This document shows, in pieces, positions 24,712 through 32,852 of a DNA stretch of 64,000 bases. Each line of letters starts with the position of its first letter. The first letter of the stretch is position 1. The position numbers and the translations under genes are program-made. Source of the stretch: Alphaproteobacteria bacterium (GTDB taxonomy: Bacteria; Pseudomonadota; Alphaproteobacteria; CACIAM-22H2). The stretch covers positions 246,267 through 310,266 of the forward strand of contig JAEULA010000089.1 in NCBI GenBank assembly GCA_016793165.1, read 5' to 3'. Below the pieces are notes generated by a model. The model was not told where the DNA came from. It saw only the letters and a list, made by a program, of their open reading frames with translations, and did no database searches.

Positions 24712-24882
24712 ATGCGGAGCATTCTTTCCATCCTGACGTGTGTCGGCGCGATGACCATCGCGGCGACGCCGGCTTGGGCGACCGGCGCACCGATCCCGGT
24801 TCCCGAGCCGACGACAATGACGCTGATCGCGGTGGGGGCCGCGGCGGCGGCGGCGGCCTACCGGCTGCGCGGCCGACGCTGA
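24712..24882 (+). CDS. PEP-CTERM micro-protein with almost no passenger region
   Basis: A 56-residue protein. Residues 1-23 form a signal peptide ending ATPAWA. The C-terminus is a textbook PEP-CTERM sorting signal: VPEP at 30-33, a hydrophobic segment TLIAVGAAAAAAAY (37-50) and a basic tail RLRGRR. Only about six residues lie between the predicted signal cleavage and VPEP. GAGGGG lies about nine bases before the ATG. PEP-CTERM proteins are normally processed by exosortase and linked to exopolysaccharide; no exosortase gene is in this window. It could be a minimal substrate or a remnant of a larger gene. Confidence 0.8.
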   Translation: MRSILSILTCVGAMTIAATPAWATGAPIPVPEPTTMTLIAVGAAAAAAAYRLRGRR

Positions 24883-24952
24883 AAACCGGCGGGGCTCGGC
24901 GGCGCGGTCGTCGCCTCGCCGAGCCCGCATCGGCGTCCGCGAGGTCAGGGCG

Positions 24953-25759
24953 ATGCTCGAGACGACGGCCAATGCGATCGACGCGGCCGTGCGAACCCCC
25001 GCCTTCTTCTTCGCCTTCGCGGCGATGGTGCTGTGGGAGGCTGCGGCGCCGCGGCGTCTGACCGTGCGCGAGACGATCCGTGCGCGCTGGCAGGTGAACA
25101 TCGCCCTTTTCCTGCTCAACGCGATCCTCCTGAATCTGGCGCTGCCGGGACTCGCGGTCGCCACCGCGGCGGTCGCCGTCGAGCGGCGCATCGGGCTGTT
25201 CGCATGGCTCGATGCCCCGTACTGGCTCGCCTTCGTCTCGACCGTGCTGGTGCTCGACCTGGTGCGCTATGTCAGCCATCGGTTGATGCACCAGGTGCCG
25301 CTGCTCTGGCGCCTGCACCGTTCGCATCACAGCGATCCCGAATACGACGTGACCACGGGATTTCGCTTCCACCCGGCCGAAGCCCTGTTCGTGACGGTAA
25401 CGGGCCTCGCGGCGATCCTCGTCCTCGGCGGCCCGGTGCTTGCGGTGCTGGCCAGCGAGGTCTGGGCGACCGTCACCTCGATGTTCACCCATGCCAACGT
25501 CCGCATGCCGGCGCGACTGGAGTCGGCGCTGCGCCGCGTGCTGGTCACGCCCGACCTGCATCGCATCCATCACTCGATCCGGCGCGAGGAAGCCTCGAGC
25601 AATTTCGGCAACAGCTTCGTGCTGTGGGACCGCCTGTTTCGGACGCTGCGTGCGCAGCCGATCGACGGTCACGACGGCATGACGATCGGCCATCCCGACT
25701 ACCGGACGGCCGACCGGCTGCGCCTCCGCAGCCTGCTCGCGGACCCGCTGCGCGCCTAG
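24953..25759 (+). CDS. Sterol desaturase / fatty acid hydroxylase family protein
   Basis: A 268-residue membrane-bound di-iron oxygenase. The histidine boxes are HRLMH (109-113), HRSHH (122-126) and a C-terminal HRIHH, with a further His in GFRFHPAEA. Three to four membrane segments precede and separate the boxes. The family hydroxylates or desaturates lipids and sterols at the membrane. It follows the PEP-CTERM gene by 70 bases on the same strand and ends seven bases before the convergent serine hydrolase. Lipid substrate unknown. Confidence 0.94.
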   Translation: MLETTANAIDAAVRTPAFFFAFAAMVLWEAAAPRRLTVRETIRARWQVNIALFLLNAILLNLALPGLAVATAAVAVERRIGLFAWLDAPYWLAFVSTVLVLDLVRYVSHRLMHQVPLLWRLHRSHHSDPEYDVTTGFRFHPAEALFVTVTGLAAILVLGGPVLAVLASEVWATVTSMFTHANVRMPARLESALRRVLVTPDLHRIHHSIRREEASSNFGNSFVLWDRLFRTLRAQPIDGHDGMTIGHPDYRTADRLRLRSLLADPLRA

Positions 25760-25766
25760 CGCCGCG

Positions 25767-27326
25767 TCATCCGCCGCGATCGCGTTCGAAGCGCCAGCCG
25801 CGCGACCGGTTCGACGACAGCATGAATCCGCGCACGCGGCCGGCCGCGTCGCGATCGAATTTGAGCGCGGGGCGCAGGCGCCACGGCCCCAGCGGCGGTG
25901 TCTGCGTGGTGAAACAGTCCGGAGCCGTCGGAGTCATCGACTCCCACGCGGCCGGCGCGGGTCCGCCGCCGAAGCGGATCGCGGGGCCCTCGGATCGCAG
26001 CGCGATCTCGTGGCGGGCGTCGAGCGCGGCGCAGCGATAGCTCCCCGCGAGATCATCGCTCGTCGCGGCGCGCGCGCGTCGGAATCCGATCGGTGGCCGG
26101 TTGCCGATGCTCGCCTGGATCTCGTCCGCCCCGAGCGCGGTCGGCGCGATGCGGATCGGCAGGTGGGCGCTCCGGCTCGTCCAGGTGCCGTCCTCGGCGA
26201 GATAGAGCTTCTCCTCGGCCCCCAGAAAGGCCGCCGTCGGTCCGCGCGCCGCGTCGGCGAGTTCCAGCGTATGCCCGTTCGCGGGATCGACGAAGAGGCC
26301 GGTCGTCATGGCGGCCGGGCGTCGCCAGTCGATGGTCGCGCCGAGATGCGCGGCCATGACGGTCGCGGCCATCGTCTCGGCCTCGGTGTCCTCGCGATTG
26401 CTGAGCACGACGATGCCCAGCCCCGATCTCGGATCGACAAGGCAGTGATCCTTGTAGCCGGGCAGGCTGCCGCCGTGGCCGAGGAAGACGCGATCGCCGA
26501 TCGGCGTCTGCGTCAGGCCGCGGGCATAGGCGGTGCGCGTCCCGTCCGCGAGCACGCCGACCTCACCGAGCTCGGCAAGCAGGCCGGCGAGCGGGCCGCT
26601 GCCCGCGGCGAGCGCGCGCAGCCAGCTCGCGAGATCCTGCGCGCTGGCGACGATGCCGCCGGAGCCCGAGTAGTGCAGTCCGTACCAGCCGAAACGCGGC
26701 GCGCCGTCGGCAAACCAGTAGCCGGTCGCGAGGCCGGGCACGCATTCCGTCTGGTCCTCCACGAGGGCGAAGCTCGACAGGCCGAGCGGCGCGAACAGGT
26801 TCTCGTCGAGCCAGCGGCGCAGCGGCATGCCGGTCCGCCGCTCGATCATCCGCTGCACCAGCCGCGTATTGGTGTTCGAGTAGGAGACCTCGCTCCCGGC
26901 GGCGAAGTTGAGATGGTCGAGCCGGCACGCGAGGGCGAAGAGCCGCTCGGCGTCGATTCCGCCCATCCACGACACGCCGCTGAGCGTCAGCGTCTCGGCG
27001 AGGTCGGGCACGCCGCTGGTCATCGTCAGGGCGCTCGCGACCGTGGTGTCGGCGACCGGCCGCGCGAGCTCGCCGAGCGTGTCGCCGATCCGCCCGGCGA
27101 GCCCGAGGCGCTGCGCGGCGCTGGCGCAGATGTGCTTGGAGATCGAGGCGAGGCGCGTCGGCGTGTCGAGAGACCACGGCCGCCGCGACGCCAGGTCCGC
27201 GAGTCCGAGGCACCAGCTGCTCCGGATGCCGCCGGCGTCGAACAGCGCGACGACGCCGCCCGGCGCGTCGCCCGCGCTCCAGCTCGCCGTCAGCCCGGCG
27301 ACGGTCGCATCGAGCCCGGCGCTCAC
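25767..27326 (-). CDS. Serine hydrolase, D-aminopeptidase (DAP)-like
   Basis: A 519-residue penicillin-recognising-fold hydrolase. The catalytic SxxK is Ser61-Ile-Ser-Lys64, the second motif is YSN at 148-150, and the third is HGG in FLGHGGSLPGY. About 190 residues of C-terminal domains follow the catalytic domain. Length and motif positions match the Ochrobactrum D-aminopeptidase (520 residues, Ser62/Lys65), which releases N-terminal D-amino acids and has two extra C-terminal barrels. No signal peptide is evident, consistent with a cytoplasmic enzyme. Other esterase or carboxypeptidase activities remain possible. Confidence 0.88.
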   Translation of the reverse strand: MSAGLDATVAGLTASWSAGDAPGGVVALFDAGGIRSSWCLGLADLASRRPWSLDTPTRLASISKHICASAAQRLGLAGRIGDTLGELARPVADTTVASALTMTSGVPDLAETLTLSGVSWMGGIDAERLFALACRLDHLNFAAGSEVSYSNTNTRLVQRMIERRTGMPLRRWLDENLFAPLGLSSFALVEDQTECVPGLATGYWFADGAPRFGWYGLHYSGSGGIVASAQDLASWLRALAAGSGPLAGLLAELGEVGVLADGTRTAYARGLTQTPIGDRVFLGHGGSLPGYKDHCLVDPRSGLGIVVLSNREDTEAETMAATVMAAHLGATIDWRRPAAMTTGLFVDPANGHTLELADAARGPTAAFLGAEEKLYLAEDGTWTSRSAHLPIRIAPTALGADEIQASIGNRPPIGFRRARAATSDDLAGSYRCAALDARHEIALRSEGPAIRFGGGPAPAAWESMTPTAPDCFTTQTPPLGPWRLRPALKFDRDAAGRVRGFMLSSNRSRGWRFERDRGG

Positions 27327-27586
27327 GGCGAGCTCACCGCGACGGTGGTCTCCGGGTCCATGCGTCCGGCTTCGTACAGTCGTCTCATCCGTCGTCCCCG
27401 TTGCTGCGTATCGCCGCAGGCTAACGTGCGCAGCGGCGGCTCGCGAGGCCGTCGGCGCCCGTCACCGGCGTCGTCCTTTCGCATGCCGGCACGAGAGGAC
27501 GAGTGCCGGTCGCGCGCAAACATGGTCTAGTCCGCGCTCGTCGCCGCCTCCAAATGCCGGCTCGCGCCACGCCGATCGGACCCGCC

Positions 27587-28744
27587 ATGACTCGACTCTC
27601 GTCCGCCTTTCTCCGCCCTCGCCGTGCCGCCTTCGCGCTCGTCGTCGCAAGTCTGCTCGCCGCGCCCGCGGCGCTGGCGCAGGGCTCGAGCCTGCCCAAT
27701 GTCCGGCGCCTCCCCGACGGCACGCTGGAGATCGTGAAGCCGCCGCCCGAGCAGGCGCCGGCGCAGCCGAAGGCGCCGCGCAAGCGGCCGGCGCCCGCCG
27801 CGGCGGCGGCCGGCGTCGAGCCGCGCGACGACGAGGGTCCGGCGAACGAGAAGGTGATGATCGGCAGGACCAGCTTCCGCACGGTCGAGGCGGCGATCAA
27901 GGCGGCCAAACCCGGCGACACCATCCTCCTGCCGCCCTTGATCTACCGGCGCGGCATCACGATCCACGCCAGCGGCGTCACGCTGCGCGGGGTGCCGGGG
28001 ACCTTCTTCGTCGGCGGCGCGGCGGGCGGCAAGGCGGCGATGGTCGTCACGGGGAACGACGTCACGATCGAGCAGATCGGTTGCGCCGACATCTATGTCG
28101 CCGACAAGAACGGCGCGTGCGTCCGCGCCGAGGGCGTGAACCTGACGCTGCGCAACGTCGAGTTCCGCGACAGCGAGACGGGCATCCTGGCGACCAACCG
28201 CGCCGGCCAGATCCGCATCGTCGACAGCGTGTTCGAGGGGCTGGGCCGCAACGGCCAGGCGCATTCGATCTACGTCAACGGCGGGCGGCTGCACGTCTCG
28301 GGCACGCGCGTGGCGGGTGCGCAGGTGGGCCACGAAGTGAAGAGCCGCGCGGCCGAGACGGTCATCGAGGATTGCGTGATCACCTCGGGCGCGGCCGAGG
28401 ACAGCCGCGCCGTCGACGTGCCCGAGGGCGGGGTGCTGATCATGCGGCGGAACATCCTGCACAAGGGGTCGCGTTCGCAGAACTTCGACATGATCGGCGT
28501 CGGGCTCGAGAACCGCCGCCATGGAGAGGCGCGCGTCGTGCTCGAGGACAACACGCTGATCTTCGACCGGCCGAACAGCTCGCTGTTCAACCTCGCGCCC
28601 TGGGCGACGACGCCCGAGGTCCGGGGCAACCTGATCGTGGGCGGCGACGGCGCGCGTTGGCCCGGCAACCGGGTCTTCGCGACCCGCGCCGCGGCAGGCA
28701 TGCCGCCGGCTCCGGAACTTCCCCCGGCCGGCGCGCCGCGCTGA
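27587..28744 (+). CDS. Secreted right-handed parallel beta-helix protein
   Basis: A 385-residue exported protein. A signal peptide ends near PAALAQG (about residue 31), followed by a Pro/Ala/Lys-rich linker (residues 50-75) and a parallel beta-helix with rungs such as GVTLRGVPGTF, DVTIEQIGCADIYV and NLTLRNVEFRDS. Such proteins bind or cleave polysaccharide. No lyase catalytic signature is recognisable. ATG 27587 is chosen because it puts the signal peptide at the N-terminus; an upstream frame extension lacks sense. The final hydrophobic-poor tail is Pro-rich. Confidence 0.85.
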   Translation: MTRLSSAFLRPRRAAFALVVASLLAAPAALAQGSSLPNVRRLPDGTLEIVKPPPEQAPAQPKAPRKRPAPAAAAAGVEPRDDEGPANEKVMIGRTSFRTVEAAIKAAKPGDTILLPPLIYRRGITIHASGVTLRGVPGTFFVGGAAGGKAAMVVTGNDVTIEQIGCADIYVADKNGACVRAEGVNLTLRNVEFRDSETGILATNRAGQIRIVDSVFEGLGRNGQAHSIYVNGGRLHVSGTRVAGAQVGHEVKSRAAETVIEDCVITSGAAEDSRAVDVPEGGVLIMRRNILHKGSRSQNFDMIGVGLENRRHGEARVVLEDNTLIFDRPNSSLFNLAPWATTPEVRGNLIVGGDGARWPGNRVFATRAAAGMPPAPELPPAGAPR

Positions 28745-28754
28745 GCCCGCCGGC

Positions 28755-28768
28755 GGCGGCGCGCCGCC
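28755..28768. terminator. GC palindrome between convergent genes
   Basis: A 14-base self-complementary run, GGCGGCGCGCCGCC, lies in the 24-base spacer between the converging beta-helix and SDR genes. Any hairpin would need an internal loop, so terminator function is tentative. Confidence 0.25.
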
Positions 28769-29536
28769 TCAGGGCATCAGGATGCCGCCGTTCACCTCGA
28801 TCACCTGGCCGGTGACGAAGCCGCTCATGCGGTCCGATGCGAGGAAAAGATACGCGCCGACGCAGTCCGTCGCCGGCGCGTTGCGCCCGAGCGGCGTCGC
28901 CTTGGCGAGCTGATCGAGAACAGCGCGCGACGTGTGCTTGTCCTGCAGGTCGGTCTCGATGATTCCCGGCGCGACCGCATTGACGCGGATCCCGTCGCGG
29001 CCGACGTCCTTGGCGAGGCCGCGCGTGAAAGTGCTCACGAATCCCTTCGATCCGGCATAGAGCATCGAGCCGGCGCCGCCGCCGTTGCGCGCGGCCAGCG
29101 ACGAGGTGTTGATGATGTTGCCGGAGCCCTGGCGCTTCATCGCGATCACCGCCGCCTTCGAGGCTGCGACCACGCTGCGGATGTTGAGCGCGTAGATCGT
29201 CTCGAGCATGTCGTCGGGCGTGTCGACCATCGGGAGCCGGGCGACGAGATCGCCGGCATTGTTGACCAGCACGTCGAGACGTCCGAAGCGTTCGATCGTC
29301 TCCGCGACAAGCCGCGCCGGCGCCGCCGCATCGGACAGGTCGGCCTGCAGCGCTTCCGCACGCACGCCCCGGGCGCGCGCGTCGGCCACCACCTTGTCGG
29401 CGGCGGCCTGCGCCGCATGGTAGTGCACGGCGACATGCGCGCCGTGATGGGCGAAGCCGCGCGCCACCGCCGCCCCGATTCCGCGGCTGGCTCCCGTCAC
29501 CAGCACCACCTTGCCCGCAAGATCGCCGAGATCCAT
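28769..29536 (-). CDS. Short-chain dehydrogenase/reductase (SDR, FabG-like)
   Basis: A 255-residue classical SDR. Cofactor motif TGASRGIG (14-21), NNAG motif in VLVNNAGDL, and the catalytic Ser-Tyr-Lys in NTSSLAARNGG...LYAGSKGF. The C-terminus GQVIEVNGGILMP is typical of 3-oxoacyl-ACP-reductase-like enzymes. GGGGGAGGG five bases before the ATG is a strong ribosome binding site. No operon partner on its strand, so the substrate cannot be guessed. Confidence 0.94.
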   Translation of the reverse strand: MDLGDLAGKVVLVTGASRGIGAAVARGFAHHGAHVAVHYHAAQAAADKVVADARARGVRAEALQADLSDAAAPARLVAETIERFGRLDVLVNNAGDLVARLPMVDTPDDMLETIYALNIRSVVAASKAAVIAMKRQGSGNIINTSSLAARNGGGAGSMLYAGSKGFVSTFTRGLAKDVGRDGIRVNAVAPGIIETDLQDKHTSRAVLDQLAKATPLGRNAPATDCVGAYLFLASDRMSGFVTGQVIEVNGGILMP

Positions 29537-29693
29537 GACGCCCTCCCCCGAATCCGTGGCGCATTAATCGCCCGGGTGCATGGCGGTGTCCAAACCGAAT
29601 CGGCGTCCGCGTCGTCATGCGGCGGCGGGCGCCGATGCCCTCCCGCACCGTCGCGGCCAAGGGGCGCGTGTCGGCAACCCGGCCGAAAAGCGT

Positions 29694-29703
29694 CCCTTAA
29701 GGG
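29694..29703. promoter_or_regulatory. 10-bp palindrome CCCTTAAGGG upstream of globin sensor
   Basis: A perfect palindrome in the 217-base divergent spacer between the SDR and the globin-coupled sensor, 50 bases before the sensor start. It is the most AT-rich point of this spacer. It could be an operator; no regulator is linked. Confidence 0.3.
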
Positions 29704-29722
29704 CGTGATGCAAGCTTGTGCG

Positions 29723-29738
29723 CCGCCCCCGAGGGCGG
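29723..29738 (+). promoter_or_regulatory. Leader hairpin before globin sensor
   Basis: CCGCCC (29723-29728) pairs with GGGCGG (29733-29738) over a CCGA tetraloop, 15 bases before the ATG at 29754 and next to the ribosome binding region. It could limit translation initiation. Confidence 0.35.
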
Positions 29739-29753
29739 AACGGAGTGCCGACG

Positions 29754-31109
29754 ATGCAGGATCCAATGGACGAGAAGCTGGCGGTCATCGATCGCGACGA
29801 GCGCCTGCGCTTCCTGGGCATCGATGCTCAGTCCGGCGCGGCGCTGCGCGAGGCCTGGGTCATCGTCGAGCCCAGCCTGCCGGCGATCCTCGACGGCTTC
29901 TATCGCCACGTCTCCGGAACGCCGGCTCTCGCGCGGCTCGTCGGCGACCAGACGGCCCGCCTCAAGCAGGCGCAGTCGAAGCACTGGTCGCGCCTGTTCT
30001 CGGGCCGGTTCGACGACGAGTACATCCGCAGCATCCGCGCCATCGGCTTGACGCACAGCCGCATCGGCCTCGAGCCTCGCTGGTACGTCGGCGGCTACCT
30101 CTTCGTGCTGAATCGGATCGTGGAGCTCGTCGCCGCCGCCGCCCGCTGGTCGCCGGCGCGCGGCGCGCGGCTGATCTCGGCGGTCAATGCGGCCGTGCTG
30201 CTCGACATGGAACTGGCGATCTCGGTCTATCAGGACGCGCTGCTGGCCGAGCGCGAGCGGGCGCAGGAGGCGCTGCGCACGGCGATCGACGGCTTCGAAC
30301 GGCGGATGACCGATGCGCTCGGCACGATGGGCGCGGCGACCGAGCGGATGCGCGGCGCGGCCCAGGCCATGGCCGCGAACGCCGACGAGACCTCGCGCCA
30401 GTCCACGGCCGTCGCCGCCGCATCCGAGCAGGCCTCGGCGAACGTCCAGACGGTCGCATCGGCCAGTTCGCAGCTCTCGGGCTCGATCGGGGAAATCGCC
30501 GGCCGGATGTCCGAGGCGAGCACGATCGCGGGCGAGGCCGTGTCCGAGGCCGCGCGCACCGACGCGCAGGTCAAGGGGCTCGCCGAGGCGGCCGATCGCA
30601 TCGGCGCGGTCGTCAAGCTGATCAACGACATCGCGTCGCAGACGAATCTGCTCGCGCTCAACGCGACGATCGAGGCGGCACGCGCCGGCGAGGCCGGCAA
30701 GGGCTTCGCGGTGGTCGCCGCCGAAGTGAAGAACCTCGCCAACCAGACGGCCAAGGCGACCGAGGAGATCGGTCAGCAGATCGGCGCCATCCAGGGCGCC
30801 ACGACGCAGTCCGTCGCCGCGATCGAGGTGATCGGCAGGACGATCGGGCGGATGAGCGAGATCGGCACTTCGGTCGCGGCCGCGATCGAGGAGCAGCGCG
30901 CCTCGACGCAGGAGATCGCGCGCAACGTCCTGGAGGCGGCGAAGGGCACGCAGGAGGTCTCGTCGAACATCGCCGGCGTCAGCCAGGCGGCGTCGGAGAC
31001 CGGCTCGATGTCGGGCGAGGTGCTCGAGACCAGCGGCAGCCTCGCCTCCGAGCTCGAGAAGCTACGGCGGGATTTCGACGCCTTCACGCGCAGCGTCCGC
31101 GCGGCGTGA
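29754..31109 (+). CDS. Globin-coupled chemotaxis sensor (HemAT-like methyl-accepting protein)
   Basis: A 451-residue soluble chemoreceptor. The N-terminal 170 residues form a sensor globin; the proximal heme ligand is His101 in GLTHSRIGLEPRWYVGGY. A linker and a coiled-coil MCP signalling domain follow, with the conserved hairpin tip beginning at residue 293 (IASQTNLLALNATIEAARAG, in part). No membrane segments are present, as in HemAT aerotaxis transducers. It should bind oxygen and signal to CheA/CheW; no che genes are nearby. ATG 29754 is preferred over an upstream GTG. The last 48 bases overlap the convergent antiporter gene. Confidence 0.94.
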   Translation: MQDPMDEKLAVIDRDERLRFLGIDAQSGAALREAWVIVEPSLPAILDGFYRHVSGTPALARLVGDQTARLKQAQSKHWSRLFSGRFDDEYIRSIRAIGLTHSRIGLEPRWYVGGYLFVLNRIVELVAAAARWSPARGARLISAVNAAVLLDMELAISVYQDALLAERERAQEALRTAIDGFERRMTDALGTMGAATERMRGAAQAMAANADETSRQSTAVAAASEQASANVQTVASASSQLSGSIGEIAGRMSEASTIAGEAVSEAARTDAQVKGLAEAADRIGAVVKLINDIASQTNLLALNATIEAARAGEAGKGFAVVAAEVKNLANQTAKATEEIGQQIGAIQGATTQSVAAIEVIGRTIGRMSEIGTSVAAAIEEQRASTQEIARNVLEAAKGTQEVSSNIAGVSQAASETGSMSGEVLETSGSLASELEKLRRDFDAFTRSVRAA

Positions 31110-32852
31110 ATTCGTCCGCGCCAGCACATCGAGGATCTCGGTGCGGCGGCGGTCGATCAACTGGCGCGCCGCATCGTGCTCGACGCCGGCGGCGCACAGG
31201 CTGACCTCCGCGAGCTCGAGCGCCGCCTCGAGGGTCTCGGGCACGACCGTCGTCGCGCCGAGGGCGAGCAGGCGCCGGGCATGCGCCTGGTCGCGGGCGC
31301 GCGCGACGATCGGCAGCGATGGCCAGCGTCGGCGCACGGACGCGACGATGCGCTCGATCGCGGGCATGTCGTCCATGGTCACGACGATCGCCACGGCGCG
31401 GTCGAGGCCGAGCCGGTCCAGCATCTCGGGGCGCGCGGCGTCGCCGACATAGGCTTCGACGCCGTCTGCGCGCGCCACCGCGACGATCGCAGCATCGCGT
31501 TCGACGGCGATGTAGGGCAGTTGCTGGGTGTCGAGGATCTCGCGCAGCATGCCGCCGACACGCCCGAAGCCGGCGACGATCAGATGGCCCTCGAGGGCCG
31601 GGATCTCCTCGCGCGGCTCGGCGTCGGCGCCGCTCCCGAGACGGCGATGTGCGACACGTCCGAGCCACGCGGCACCCGGCGCGAGCAGCATGCCGAGACT
31701 GACGACCGCCAGCGAGGTCTGGCCGATCGACGGCGCGAGCAGCCCCTTGGCCATGGCCGTGCCGATCACGACGAACCCGAACTCGCCCGGCGGCCCGAGC
31801 AGGCAGGCGATCTCGCTCGCGGGCCCGGCGGCGATGCCGAAGCCGCGCGCGAGTGCGAAGGCAAGGAGCGCCTTGAGCGCGACCATCGCGGCGACCAGCG
31901 CCAGCAGCTGCCCGGCGCGCGGGGCCACCGCCGCGAGATCAATCGTCATGCCGACCGACATGAAGAACAGGCCGAGCAGAAGGCCCTTGAAGGGCTCGAT
32001 GGAGATGCTGATCGAGTGACGGAATTCGGTCTCGGCGAGGAGCAGGCCGGCGAGGAACGCGCCGAGCGCCAGCGACAGCCCGGCGGCATGCGTCGCCAGC
32101 GCCGTCGCGACGACGACCAGCAGCGCCATGGCCAGGAACTGGTCGGCGCTGTGGCGTCCGCTGACGAGACGGAACAGTGGTCGCAGGGCGAAGCGCCCGG
32201 CGATCGCGATCGCCGCGACGGCGGCGGTGGCCTTCAGGATCGCGACCCCGGCCGTGCCCGTCGCCACGGCCGCGCCGTCGGCCGCGAGCAGCGCGATGAT
32301 GAACAGGATTGGCACGACGGCGAGGTCCTGGAGCAGCAGCACCGCAAAGCTCGCGCGCCCGACCTGCGAACCGATCTGGCCGCGCTCGGCGAGGAGCTGC
32401 ATGACGATCGCGGTCGACGACAGCGCGAGGCACGCGCCGAGCGCGACCGCGCCGCCCGGCCTGGCGCCGAGGGCTGCGGCGACCAAGGCGAGAGCCGCGG
32501 ACGAGACGACGACCTGGGAGCCGCCGAGCCCGAAGACGAGCCGGCGCATCGCCCAGAGGCGCTCCGGCGACAGCTCGATGCCGATCAGGAACAGCAGGAA
32601 CACGACACCGAACTCGGCGACGACGCGGGTGGTCTCGACGTCGCGGATGACCAGCGCGTCCCAGATCGAGTCCGGCGGCACGACGCGCCCGAGGCCGAGT
32701 GGCCCGATGACGATGCCGATCGCGAGGAAGCCGAGCACAGGCGAGACCCGCAGCCGCCGGAAGAGTGGCACCACGATGCCGGCACAGGCGAGGAAGAGCG
32801 CCAGCTCGTGGATGAAGGGCAGCTGGACCGGGTCCATGTCCGCCGCGCTCAC
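31062..32852 (-). CDS. Monovalent cation:proton antiporter-2 (KefB/KefC-like) with RCK domain
   Basis: A 596-residue CPA2 family protein: about 12 membrane spans (GFLAIGIVIGPLGLG, LSSTAIVMQLLAERG, FFMSVGMTIDL are typical) followed by a cytosolic TrkA-N/RCK Rossmann domain with LIVAGFGRVGG and DAARPEML. It exchanges K+ or Na+ for protons across the inner membrane. The GTG start at 32852 overlaps the HyuA-like stop as GTGA; an ATG five codons in is the alternative. It is the last gene of the AroM/DUF917/HyuA operon. Its 3' end runs 48 bases into the chemosensor gene. Confidence 0.93.
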   Translation of the reverse strand: MSAADMDPVQLPFIHELALFLACAGIVVPLFRRLRVSPVLGFLAIGIVIGPLGLGRVVPPDSIWDALVIRDVETTRVVAEFGVVFLLFLIGIELSPERLWAMRRLVFGLGGSQVVVSSAALALVAAALGARPGGAVALGACLALSSTAIVMQLLAERGQIGSQVGRASFAVLLLQDLAVVPILFIIALLAADGAAVATGTAGVAILKATAAVAAIAIAGRFALRPLFRLVSGRHSADQFLAMALLVVVATALATHAAGLSLALGAFLAGLLLAETEFRHSISISIEPFKGLLLGLFFMSVGMTIDLAAVAPRAGQLLALVAAMVALKALLAFALARGFGIAAGPASEIACLLGPPGEFGFVVIGTAMAKGLLAPSIGQTSLAVVSLGMLLAPGAAWLGRVAHRRLGSGADAEPREEIPALEGHLIVAGFGRVGGMLREILDTQQLPYIAVERDAAIVAVARADGVEAYVGDAARPEMLDRLGLDRAVAIVVTMDDMPAIERIVASVRRRWPSLPIVARARDQAHARRLLALGATTVVPETLEAALELAEVSLCAAGVEHDAARQLIDRRRTEILDVLARTNSRRADAAREGVEIPP

